In this document: positions 12,867 to 19,875 of the stretch, piece by piece
How the letters are laid out: the number at the start of each line of letters is the position of its first letter
How positions within the stretch are numbered: position 1 is the first letter of the stretch
Virus record (IMG/VR): IMGVR_UViG_3300028829_001700
Location: 1 to 29,328 of that record
DNA: 29,328 bases
Source of the DNA: a virus
Direction: 5' to 3' (one strand)
Notes under the pieces: model-generated
Told to the model about the DNA's origin: nothing
The model's database searches: none
Seen by the model: the letters and a program-made list of their open reading frames with translations, nothing else
Made by a program: the position numbers and the translations under genes

Positions 12867-13724
12867 GTGGTAAAATCTATCGAGACATTAGTAGAAGACA
12901 TCTACTCATTGTTCAATAATGTAGAAGAAATACAGATTGATCAAAAGCATATCGACGCTTTTGCTGATGGAGTAACCCGTTCTGTTGTCTCCGCTATTTC
13001 TGAAGTTCGTAAAGAAAGAGAGCCAAATCTAAGATTGTCTCTAGTAGGACATCAAGATAGAAAGATTTGGTATGAGATGAAGGGGGTTAAGAAAGAACCT
13101 CTTTCTTCTCCTACTCTTATCAAGTTTCTTTATGGACATATTATTGAAGAACTTCTCATTTTCTTTACTAAAGTAGCAGGGCATGAGATTAAAGAAGAAC
13201 AAGCAGAATTGTACGTTAATGGAGTTAAGGGACATAAGGATGCTACAGTTGATAATGTTCTTGTAGATTTTAAGTCAGCTTCCAGTTATAGCTTTAAGAA
13301 GTTTAAGGATGGTAGCATACTTACAGATGACCCTTTTGGTTACATTGCCCAGCTATCTTCTTATGCAGAAGCCGATAGTGCTTCTAAAGCTGGGTTTATT
13401 GTTATTGATAAATCATCTGGTGAATTATGTTATTGTCCTTTAGACGAAATGGACATGATTAATCCTGTTTCCCGTATTGACAATATTAGGGAGTTTTTGA
13501 AAAGTGACACACCTCCTAAAAAATGTTATGATCCTGTGGCTGATGGTGCCAGTGGTAACTATAAGCTTAGTGTTGGGTGTAATTTTTGTGACTACAAGCA
13601 CACTTGTTGGTCGGATGCTAACAATGGTCAAGGCATACGTACATTCATGTATTCCAATGGTCCAAAAAACTTGGTTGAAGTTGCTCGAACTCCTAACGTA
13701 CCAGAAGTAACCAACAATGCCTAA
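12867..13724 (+). CDS. RecB/Cas4-like PD-(D/E)xK exonuclease (285 aa, GTG start)
   Basis: Nuclease motifs in order: HIIEE (91-95), VKGHKDATV (GHxD, His123, Asp125), VDFKSAS (Asp134, Lys136) and QLSSYAEA (QxxxY, 162-166). Four Cys (220, 238, 241, 247) in the C-terminal third are arranged as in the Fe-S cluster of Cas4/AddB-type nucleases. Takes the place of T7 gene 6 exonuclease in this gene order (SSB, exonuclease, endonuclease I). Probable roles: primer removal, host DNA breakdown, recombination. GTG 12867 is supported by AAGGAGG 9 nt upstream. Overlaps endonuclease I by 8 nt. Confidence 0.8.
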   Translation: MVKSIETLVEDIYSLFNNVEEIQIDQKHIDAFADGVTRSVVSAISEVRKEREPNLRLSLVGHQDRKIWYEMKGVKKEPLSSPTLIKFLYGHIIEELLIFFTKVAGHEIKEEQAELYVNGVKGHKDATVDNVLVDFKSASSYSFKKFKDGSILTDDPFGYIAQLSSYAEADSASKAGFIVIDKSSGELCYCPLDEMDMINPVSRIDNIREFLKSDTPPKKCYDPVADGASGNYKLSVGCNFCDYKHTCWSDANNGQGIRTFMYSNGPKNLVEVARTPNVPEVTNNA

Positions 13725-14235
13725 ATATAGGTCAGGCTCAGAGAAAAGGACAGGAGAGTTTTTAGCAACAATCAAAGTTCCTTTTTCTTTTGAGCCTCAC
13801 TATATTGAGTATACGTGGTTAGAATATAAAAAATATCTTCCAGATTTTCTTCTACCTAATGGCATCTTTTTAGAAGTTAAAGGTAGGTTTAAATTAGAAG
13901 ACAGAAAGAAACACCTCTTTATTAAGGAAATGTATCCAGATTTAGATATTCGGTTTGTCTTCGATAACCCTAACGGCAAACTAAATAAAGGCGGTAAGTC
14001 ATCTTATGCAGATTGGTGTACAAAAAACGGTTTCTTGTTCTGTAAAAATTCAGATCATGATATAATTGAAGCATGGTCACATGAACAACTTAAACTACCT
14101 AGAAGAGGAGGACGAGAAGTTTCTATTAAGCGTAGAGATTCTACTGGAAAAGCAAAAAACAAATCCAGAAAGAGTTCTTTTTCTAAGCGTAATACTTCAA
14201 GCACTCCTAGACGCAACAAAACCAGAAACACTTAA
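13717..14235 (+). CDS. T7 gp3-type endonuclease I / Holliday junction resolvase (172 aa)
   Basis: The catalytic set of T7 endonuclease I is present: SGSEKRTGEF (Glu9), LPDFLLPNG (Asp43) and FLEVKGRF (Glu53, Lys55). DIRFVFDN and the end SYADWCTKNGFLF also match. Family knowledge: a dimer that cuts four-way junctions and branched DNA to allow packaging and host DNA breakdown. T7 endonuclease I has 149 aa. Here about 50 extra residues form a Lys/Arg/Ser tail encoded by the same DNA as the next gene in another frame. Confidence 0.9.
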   Translation: MPKYRSGSEKRTGEFLATIKVPFSFEPHYIEYTWLEYKKYLPDFLLPNGIFLEVKGRFKLEDRKKHLFIKEMYPDLDIRFVFDNPNGKLNKGGKSSYADWCTKNGFLFCKNSDHDIIEAWSHEQLKLPRRGGREVSIKRRDSTGKAKNKSRKSSFSKRNTSSTPRRNKTRNT

Positions 14236-14443
14236 AGAACCTGAAGAAGAAAAGTTGGCTAGGCGTTCTGCTCAAGCTTGGTTCTTTGCGTCAGTTGGGG
14301 TAACCGCACAAGACTTTAATGATATTTGTGATTTTGCAGGAATAGCGCCTGTGAGTATGCGAAGCTTTGCTTTTAAGGTCTTGCGCTCTAATGAAGTTAC
14401 TTATATACGTAAGCGTATTAATACTGTTCTAAACTATGATTAA
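14081..14443 (+). CDS. Conserved phage protein, unknown (120 aa), overlapping endonuclease I
   Basis: ATG 14081 (or TTG 14066) lies inside endonuclease I, giving a 155-nt overlap in another frame. The product is all-helical: acidic start (YLEEEDEKFLLSVEILLEKQ), then ARRSAQAWFFASVGVTAQDF and CDFAGIAPVSMRSFAFKVL. The AQAWFFASxGVTAxDFxxxC and AG(I/V)xP patterns recur in phage proteins of this genome position and may be a DNA-binding helical unit; the role is unknown. No good ribosome site stands before either start, so translation may depend on ribosomes reading endonuclease I. Confidence 0.6.
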   Translation: MNNLNYLEEEDEKFLLSVEILLEKQKTNPERVLFLSVILQALLDATKPETLKEPEEEKLARRSAQAWFFASVGVTAQDFNDICDFAGIAPVSMRSFAFKVLRSNEVTYIRKRINTVLNYD

Positions 14444-14455
14444 CTGGAGATAAGA

Positions 14456-14740
14456 ATGGATAACGATACAGCTATCATTAACTATATGAGAGAAGCTAGG
14501 AAAGAGGAGGCTAAACTAAGCAATCCTTTATCCTCACAGGTTGGTGGCGATCACTATAAAAAATGCAGTATACAGCCAGTAGAATATATTCACGCTAATG
14601 ACATTGGTTACCTTGAAGGTAATGTGATAAAATATATAACTCGGCATCGCGTAAAGGGTCAGGGCAAAGAAGATATAGAAAAAGCCATACATTACGCAAA
14701 ATTAATATTAGAGTTAGAATATAACACAAAGGGAGAATGA
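14456..14740 (+). CDS. DUF3310 phage protein (94 aa)
   Basis: QVGGDHYKK (28-36), IQPVEYIHAN, GYLEGNVIKYITRHRVKG and the end KAIHYAKLILELEY are the DUF3310 signature. The family is common in phages and was once annotated as a nucleotide kinase, without firm proof. Its place directly before nrdA, with a 4-nt overlap, supports a link to nucleotide metabolism. Confidence 0.85.
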   Translation: MDNDTAIINYMREARKEEAKLSNPLSSQVGGDHYKKCSIQPVEYIHANDIGYLEGNVIKYITRHRVKGQGKEDIEKAIHYAKLILELEYNTKGE

Positions 14741-16536
14741 CATTGCAGCCTATCTTAAACATTAGTATTTCACCAGACAGAGATAGTCTTTTCGATGAGC
14801 TAGGCATCGCACGGTTAAAAGAATCCTACATGATGGATCACGAACTTTCCCCACAGGAAAGATTTGCTTACGTATCTAAATCATTTTCCTCTGATCAAGA
14901 ACATGCACAGCGTCTCTATGAGTACTCCTCAAAGCATTGGCTTTCTTATTCTACACCCATCCTATCTTATGGTAAGTCCTCTCGTGGTCTTCCTATCTCT
15001 TGCTACCTAAACTATATTCATGATAGTGCAGAAGGCTTAGTAGAAAACCTTTCAGAGACTAGCTGGTTGTCTATGCTTGGTGGTGGTGTGGGTATTGGCT
15101 TTGGCATACGGTCATCAGATGATAAATCAACGGGGGTTATGCCTCACTTAAAAATGTATGATGCCTCTTCCCTCGCTTATCGTCAGGGAAAGACACGCAG
15201 AGGTTCTTATGCAGCTTACCTCGATGTAGATCATCCTGATCTTCTTCTATTTTTGGAAATGAGAAAGCCTACTGGCGATCAGAACTTTCGCTGCTTAAAC
15301 ATGCATCACGGTATTAATATTAGCGACAAGTTTATGCAGCTAATAGAAACCTCTATGACAGATGATAATGTAGACGACAGTTGGGAGTTATGTGACCCTC
15401 ACTCAAAGAAAGTATATGATGTAGTCTCAGCTAAAGAAATCTGGCAGCGTATCCTAGAGATGCGTATGCAAACTGGTGAGCCTTACCTACATTTTATTGA
15501 TCGTTCTAACGAACAGCTACCTGCATGGCTAAAGCAGAAAGGTCTAAAGGTACATCAATCTAACCTTTGTTCAGAAATTATTCTCCCTACGTCAGCAGAG
15601 CGCACAGCAGTATGTTGCCTATCTTCTATAAACCTTGAGTACTTTGATGAATGGTCTAAGGATAAGCAGTTTCTACCTGACGTATTGGAAATGTTGGATA
15701 ATGTTCTTGAGTTTTTTATTAATAATGCTCCTAATTCCATCAGCCGCGCTAAGTACTCCGCTAGTAAAGAACGATCTGTTGGTGTTGGAGCCTTGGGTTT
15801 TCACGCCTACCTACAAAGCAAAGGCATGTCCTTTGAGTCAGCCGTTGCTAAATCAATCAATATGCGGATGTTTAAGCACATCAGAACAGAGCTTGATTCA
15901 GCCAACCGAAAGCTGGGAAAAGAAAGAGGAGAAGCTCCTGATGCAAAAGGAACAGGATTACGCTGCAGTCACGTTATGGCAGTCGCACCAAATGCTTCTT
16001 CTTCAATTATTATGGGAAATACCTCCCCATCTATCGAGCCTTGGAGAGCAAACGCCTATCGGCAAGATACAATTAGTGGCTCCTTTCTAAATAAAAATAA
16101 GTTCTTAGATAAACTAATCAAGGAGAAGTGTAGTGAAGATACTAAACTTGACTATGATAAGATTTGGTCTTCTGTTATTGCCAATGATGGTTCTGCACAG
16201 CATCTTCGTTGTCTCACGGAAATTGAGAAGGAAGTTTACAAAACGTCGATGGAGATAGACCAGCGTTGGGTCATTGAACATGCAGCAGATCGTCAGCAGT
16301 ATATTGATCAAGCACAATCTTTGAATATCTTCTTTCGTCCTGACGTTGACATCAGCTATCTTCATGCTGTGCATTTCATGGCTTGGAAAAAGGGGCTAAA
16401 GACTATGTACTACTGCCGCTCAGAAAAGATTGGTAAGGCTGATAAAGTCTCTCGTAAAATTGAACGACAGATTATTCAAGAACTTGATATGGAAGCATTA
16501 GCTTCTGGCGAAGAGTGTCTGGCTTGTGAGGGTTAA
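14737..16536 (+). CDS. nrdA: Ribonucleotide reductase class I large subunit (599 aa)
   Basis: Active-site residues are all visible: ISCYLN (Cys89), SNLCSE (Asn276, Cys278, Glu280), the paired Cys in VCCLSSINL (293-294), KTMYYCRS (the Tyr-Tyr pair that passes the radical) and a C-terminal CLAC (594-597) that takes electrons. Family knowledge: reduces ribonucleotides to deoxyribonucleotides with NrdB. At 599 aa it is much shorter than E. coli NrdA (761 aa). It has no recognisable N-terminal ATP cone, so allosteric activity control is probably lost, a frequent phage trait. It overlaps DUF3310 by 4 nt. Confidence 0.95.
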   Translation: MTLQPILNISISPDRDSLFDELGIARLKESYMMDHELSPQERFAYVSKSFSSDQEHAQRLYEYSSKHWLSYSTPILSYGKSSRGLPISCYLNYIHDSAEGLVENLSETSWLSMLGGGVGIGFGIRSSDDKSTGVMPHLKMYDASSLAYRQGKTRRGSYAAYLDVDHPDLLLFLEMRKPTGDQNFRCLNMHHGINISDKFMQLIETSMTDDNVDDSWELCDPHSKKVYDVVSAKEIWQRILEMRMQTGEPYLHFIDRSNEQLPAWLKQKGLKVHQSNLCSEIILPTSAERTAVCCLSSINLEYFDEWSKDKQFLPDVLEMLDNVLEFFINNAPNSISRAKYSASKERSVGVGALGFHAYLQSKGMSFESAVAKSINMRMFKHIRTELDSANRKLGKERGEAPDAKGTGLRCSHVMAVAPNASSSIIMGNTSPSIEPWRANAYRQDTISGSFLNKNKFLDKLIKEKCSEDTKLDYDKIWSSVIANDGSAQHLRCLTEIEKEVYKTSMEIDQRWVIEHAADRQQYIDQAQSLNIFFRPDVDISYLHAVHFMAWKKGLKTMYYCRSEKIGKADKVSRKIERQIIQELDMEALASGEECLACEG

Positions 16537-16705
16537 GTTACGTATTGCTTGGAATTACTGGTGTAAAGCATTAGGCAGTAAAGCATATGAAGAAGATAAT
16601 AAAGCAGATGTTGTTGCTGTTATTCGTACATTTTGGATTATTCTTCATATACTTACTTGCCTTGCTATCCTGACTCACAACTCTAAAAACTTAGGACTTT
16701 GGTAA
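16526..16705 (+). CDS. Small membrane protein between nrdA and nrdB (59 aa, GTG start)
   Basis: GTG 16526 lies 11 nt before the end of nrdA, and the stop touches the nrdB ATG. The N-terminus is basic and aromatic (VRVKLRIAWNYWCKALGSKA), then an acidic turn (YEEDNKADVV), then one membrane helix (VIRTFWIILHILTCLAIL). The exact packing between the two reductase genes, with overlaps on one side and none to spare on the other, supports coding. Similar short membrane proteins occur near the reductase genes of other phages. Role unknown. Confidence 0.65.
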   Translation: MRVKLRIAWNYWCKALGSKAYEEDNKADVVAVIRTFWIILHILTCLAILTHNSKNLGLW

Positions 16706-17680
16706 ATGACTAAAAAACTTAAACTTCAAGACGAGCGTAATTATTTTAAGCCCTTCCATTACCCTTGGGCTTATGATGCTTGGCTAAAGCATGAGCAGTC
16801 TCATTGGCTTCATACTGAAGTACCAATGCTAGAGGACGTGAAGGATTGGAAGAGTGTTCTTTCTACAGAGGAGAAGTATTTTCTTACACATATCTTTCGT
16901 TTCTTTACTCAGTCGGACATTGATGTAGCTGGTGGTTATGTAAACGACTATCTCCCACTATTCCCCCAACCTGAAGTGCGTATGATGCTGACTAGCTTTG
17001 CTGCTAGAGAAGCTCTACATGTAGCAGCCTACTCGCACCTCATCGAATCTTTAGGGATGCCTGACGCCACCTACAATGAGTTCCTAGAGTATGAAGCAAT
17101 GAAAGATAAGCATGAATATTTTCATGATAAGCTTTCAGGAGATGCTTCAGTGCCTTTAAAAATTGCAGCTATCTCTGCATTTACAGAGGGTCTAGCATTA
17201 TTCTCCTCTTTCATAATGTTGTTAAATTTTCCTCGACATGGTAAAATGAAAGGAATGGGGCAGATTGTCACATGGTCTATTGTAGATGAAACACAACATG
17301 CTGAAGGTATGATCCAATTGTTTCGTGCTTACGTCGAAGAAAATCGTGACGTATGGAACGATAAGACAAAGGGAGAGATATATACTACAGCTACTGAAAT
17401 GGTAGACTTAGAAGATAAGTTTGTTGATCTTGCTTTTAAAATGGGTAAGGTTGAAGGACTAAGAGATTATGAAGTAAAGGAATATATTAGATATATCGCT
17501 GATCGGCGGCTTATCTCTATGGGCCTGAAGGGAATTTACAAAGTAAAAACAAACCCTCTTCCTTGGGTAGAGACAATGATCAATGCACCTACTCACACAA
17601 ACTTCTTTGAGAATCGTGCTACTGATTATGCTAAAGGAGCTTTACAAGGTAATTGGAGTGATGTTTGGAAAACTAAATAA
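16706..17680 (+). CDS. nrdB: Ribonucleotide reductase class I small subunit (324 aa)
   Basis: The di-metal ligands of ferritin-like NrdB are present: Asp71 or Asp73 (TQSDIDVAGG), Glu102 and His105 (REALHVAAYSH), Glu161 (FTEGLALF), and Glu195 and His198 (VDETQHAEG). Tyr109 stands four residues after His105, the place of the radical tyrosine in E. coli NrdB (ExxHxxxY), so a normal tyrosyl radical is expected. It generates and stores the radical used by NrdA. Length is slightly below E. coli NrdB (376 aa). A chance-looking TTTACAAAGTAAA palindrome occurs at 17535-17547. Confidence 0.95.
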   Translation: MTKKLKLQDERNYFKPFHYPWAYDAWLKHEQSHWLHTEVPMLEDVKDWKSVLSTEEKYFLTHIFRFFTQSDIDVAGGYVNDYLPLFPQPEVRMMLTSFAAREALHVAAYSHLIESLGMPDATYNEFLEYEAMKDKHEYFHDKLSGDASVPLKIAAISAFTEGLALFSSFIMLLNFPRHGKMKGMGQIVTWSIVDETQHAEGMIQLFRAYVEENRDVWNDKTKGEIYTTATEMVDLEDKFVDLAFKMGKVEGLRDYEVKEYIRYIADRRLISMGLKGIYKVKTNPLPWVETMINAPTHTNFFENRATDYAKGALQGNWSDVWKTK

Positions 17681-17695
17681 TGTAGGGAGATTAAC

Positions 17696-17995
17696 ATGGC
17701 TAGAGATTATAAAAGAGAAAACAAGGTAACAAAAAGTAAACCTAAAAATATTGCTAAACGTGTAGCAAGAAATAAGGCACGTAGGGAAGCTATTAGAAAA
17801 GGGCGAGTATCTGTTGGAGATGGTAAGGAACTAGACCATATTAAACCTATAAGTAAAGGAGGTTCTAATAAAAAGTCTAATATTAGAATTACAACTAAAA
17901 GCCAGAACAGTTCCTTTGATCGTAATCCTGATAAGTCAGTAAAGAAAAATAGACTTAACAAAAGAAAAGGGAAAACTACTAAAAAGAATGCTTAA
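17696..17995 (+). CDS. Small HNH-type endonuclease (99 aa)
   Basis: The core is GKELDHIKPISKGGSN (Asp47-His48), then KSNIRI (Asn62) and SQNSSF (Asn71), an HNH layout without the zinc Cys pairs. Both ends are rich in Lys and Arg (KRVARNKARREAIRKG, KKNRLNKRKGKTTKK). This kind of free-standing HNH protein is widespread in marine phages; it may be a homing enzyme or a DNA processing nuclease. Arginine is mostly AGA/AGG here, while nrdB next door uses CGT, consistent with a later insertion. It overlaps the next gene by 8 nt. Confidence 0.75.
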   Translation: MARDYKRENKVTKSKPKNIAKRVARNKARREAIRKGRVSVGDGKELDHIKPISKGGSNKKSNIRITTKSQNSSFDRNPDKSVKKNRLNKRKGKTTKKNA

Positions 17996-18560
17996 CTTAC
18001 TCCCATACAAGCTATATGAACATCAACTTCCAAAAGAACTTTGCAAAGGCTTAATAGGCATGGCTAAAGCTGACTTTGAGAACGCCGAAGTTTACGAAGA
18101 TGGTGAAGATGTAAAGAATACTTCAGTCAGAAATAATAAAATTAAATGGTTTAATAATTCAGAAATTATTGAAATACTTAGTACATATGCTGAGAAAGCT
18201 AATGTAGAAGCTAATTGGTTTTTTGATGTAGATAGTCATGAAGTTCCACAAGTATCTTCCTATGGGCCGGGAGAGTTCTACGATTGGCATGTTGACATAG
18301 GTGTAGAAAGCCCTGATGAAGTTCACTTTAGAAAAATTACCGTAGCGGTTAATTTAAATGACGACTATGAAGGTGGTGAGTTTCAGATTGAAAAGTGGTG
18401 TGCGCCTAATGTAAGGCACAGGGCTAAAACAATCACCAAGGCTAAGGGGATAGGTTCTGTTCTAGTCTTTCCCTCCTTCCTACATCACAGAGTTAAAGCA
18501 GTTACAGAGGGAAATAGATACTCCTTAGTCTGTTGGTTTAGGGGATCACGCTTCTCCTAA
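17988..18560 (+). CDS. 2-oxoglutarate/Fe(II) oxygenase, prolyl-4-hydroxylase type (190 aa)
   Basis: Iron ligands fit the double-stranded beta-helix family: FYDWHVDIG (His101, Asp103) and FLHHRVKAV (His166 or 167), followed by GNRYSLVCWFRG with Arg177 to hold 2-oxoglutarate. VSSYGPGEFYDWH and EGGEF are typical of PKHD-type hydroxylases. It would hydroxylate a protein, amino acid or nucleic acid target, unknown here. Family members are frequent in aquatic phages. It ends the reductase unit; a new promoter starts 14 nt later. Confidence 0.85.
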   Translation: MLNLLPYKLYEHQLPKELCKGLIGMAKADFENAEVYEDGEDVKNTSVRNNKIKWFNNSEIIEILSTYAEKANVEANWFFDVDSHEVPQVSSYGPGEFYDWHVDIGVESPDEVHFRKITVAVNLNDDYEGGEFQIEKWCAPNVRHRAKTITKAKGIGSVLVFPSFLHHRVKAVTEGNRYSLVCWFRGSRFS

Positions 18561-18573
18561 ATTAAAATAGTTG

Positions 18574-18602
18574 TTGACTTTTCTAAAATATAACTATATA
18601 AT
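18574..18602 (+). promoter_or_regulatory. Near-consensus sigma70 promoter for the hsp20 unit
   Basis: TTGACT at 18574-18579, exactly 17 bp, and a perfect TATAAT at 18597-18602. The predicted start is near 18608-18610, leaving a leader of about 63 nt with two hairpins. The best promoter match I found in the window. Confidence 0.88.
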
Positions 18603-18608
18603 GTAGAG

Positions 18609-18636
18609 ACAGTCGCTTAAAAGGGCTGTTTTTATC
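18609..18636 (+). terminator. 5'-end hairpin with U-run just after the promoter (attenuator or leader helix)
   Basis: ACAGTC 18609-18614 pairs with GGCTGT 18624-18629 (six pairs, one G-U), loop of nine. The run TTTTT follows, so the shape is that of a weak terminator starting at the first transcribed base. It may cause early termination, or serve as the first helix of the thermometer-like leader and protect the 5' end. Confidence 0.5.
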
Positions 18637-18642
18637 TTATTT

Positions 18643-18666
18643 GTATTTGCTAAAAGAAAGGAATAC
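18643..18666 (+). promoter_or_regulatory. ROSE-like RNA thermometer hairpin over the hsp20 ribosome site
   Basis: GUAUUUGCU (18643-18651) faces AGGAAUAC (18659-18666) across a 7-nt loop. Five Watson-Crick pairs are followed by U-G, a bulged G, then C-G and U-A. The element UUGCU opposite the Shine-Dalgarno AGGA with one unpaired G is the defining 3' hairpin of ROSE elements, which control small heat shock genes in alphaproteobacteria and E. coli ibpA. AGGA is 9 nt before the ATG of an Hsp20 gene. Known ROSE leaders are often longer with more hairpins. Confidence 0.72.
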
Positions 18667-18671
18667 ACATA

Positions 18672-19103
18672 ATGAACGTAGTAACATTTGCCCCTCACTT
18701 CGAGAAGATGCGTAACTTTATGCTTGATGTAGACAAATATCTTGAGCCTCTAAATTATGTAGCACAATCTGTTGCAAACAGCAGTACTTATCCATTTCAT
18801 AATATCTATAAAAAAGAAGAGAATCATGTTATTGAGATTGCTCTTGCTGGTTTTACTAAAGACGAAATTGAAGTAGAACTAGAACCTAATATTTTAACAA
18901 TTCAGAGTACAAAATATAAAGGTAAGACACCTACTGTAGATATGAAGTTTAATGGTATTTCTAATAGAAATTTTCGGAGAGTTTTTTATCTAGCTGATAT
19001 GATGCGAGTTATCTCTTGTAAAATGGAAAATGGTATGCTAACAATAACCATTAAGAAAGAAGTACCTGAAGAAAACAAGCCTACAAAAATAACAGTAGAA
19101 TAA
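18672..19103 (+). CDS. Hsp20 / alpha-crystallin small heat shock protein (143 aa)
   Basis: The alpha-crystallin domain spans about residues 40-131: YPFHNIYKKEENHVIEIAL, AGFTKDEIEVELEPNILTI, FRRVFYLADMMRV, and the closing CKMENGMLTITI (family pattern xxxxGxLxIxI). A short C-terminal tail contains KITVE, like the IxI/V anchor used in oligomers. It resembles IbpA-type holdases that keep unfolding proteins soluble without ATP. In a phage it may protect virion or replication proteins or help capsid folding. It is first in a unit with its own promoter and a thermometer-like leader. Confidence 0.9.
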   Translation: MNVVTFAPHFEKMRNFMLDVDKYLEPLNYVAQSVANSSTYPFHNIYKKEENHVIEIALAGFTKDEIEVELEPNILTIQSTKYKGKTPTVDMKFNGISNRNFRRVFYLADMMRVISCKMENGMLTITIKKEVPEENKPTKITVE

Positions 19104-19115
19104 GGAGTACTGGGT

Positions 19116-19865
19116 TTGCCTATCAATAAACTACCCACAATTTATATTGGTTATGATCCACGCGAACGAGATTATGTTCGTGCCTTAGATAAATCAATTA
19201 GAATGAACACTAAAGACACGTATAACATTGTGCCTATTGTACAAAAGGAAGTACGTCGCTCAGGTCTTTACTGGCGTAGCCCTACTACAGACTTAGAAGG
19301 GAATCGTGTGGATGTTTTTGATGGCAAACCCTTTTCTACTGAATTTAGTTTTACCCGCTTTTTAGTTCCTTTTCTAAACCAAATGTCTGGATTAGCTCTC
19401 TTCATGGATGCTGATATGTTTGTTCGTTCAGATATTACAGAAATATTTGATCTATACGGACAGAGTAATCAATACGCTATTAGTTGTGTACAGCATGATC
19501 ATGCTCCATCAGAAAAAACTAAAATGGATGGACAGGTACAAACTATTTATAGACGTAAGAATTGGTCTTCTTTTGTTTTATGGAACTGTGATCATCCTTG
19601 GGTAAAACAGTTTAACATAGGAGATGTCAATACTAAGTCAGGCTCTTGGCTACACGCCTTTGAATGGATGGATACATATCCTATTGGTTCAATTAAGGAA
19701 GAGTGGAATTGGCTTGATGGAACTTCCGATGAAGACGTGGAAGCAAACAATGTTCATTTCACAACAGGAGGTCCGCTATACCCTGATTGGCAGGGTAAAC
19801 GTCCTATAGATAATGAGTACGCAGCAATGTGGAAAGATTTTTATAAACACGCAGTACAAGGATAA
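19116..19865 (+). CDS. Glycosyltransferase, GT8-like (249 aa, TTG start)
   Basis: Begins with PTIYIGYDPRERDYVRALDKS, as in GT-A glycosyltransferases, and has the metal-binding DxD motif in LALFMDADMF (Asp98, Asp100). TEFSFTRFLVPFLN before it and HFTTGGPLYPDW near the end also fit. It would transfer a sugar from a nucleotide sugar to an unknown acceptor: phage DNA, a virion protein or a host surface glycan. TTG 19116 has AAGGAG 7 nt upstream and no better start exists before the conserved strand. The next gene begins 10 nt later. Confidence 0.8.
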   Translation: MPINKLPTIYIGYDPRERDYVRALDKSIRMNTKDTYNIVPIVQKEVRRSGLYWRSPTTDLEGNRVDVFDGKPFSTEFSFTRFLVPFLNQMSGLALFMDADMFVRSDITEIFDLYGQSNQYAISCVQHDHAPSEKTKMDGQVQTIYRRKNWSSFVLWNCDHPWVKQFNIGDVNTKSGSWLHAFEWMDTYPIGSIKEEWNWLDGTSDEDVEANNVHFTTGGPLYPDWQGKRPIDNEYAAMWKDFYKHAVQG

Positions 19866-19875
19866 TAATAATAAA

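Noticed and set aside
17535-17547. TTTACAAAGTAAA as a fifth operator copy
   Set aside because: It lies deep inside nrdB, far from any gene boundary, and lacks the TTTACA-N-TGTAAA form of the main copies; a chance match is likely.
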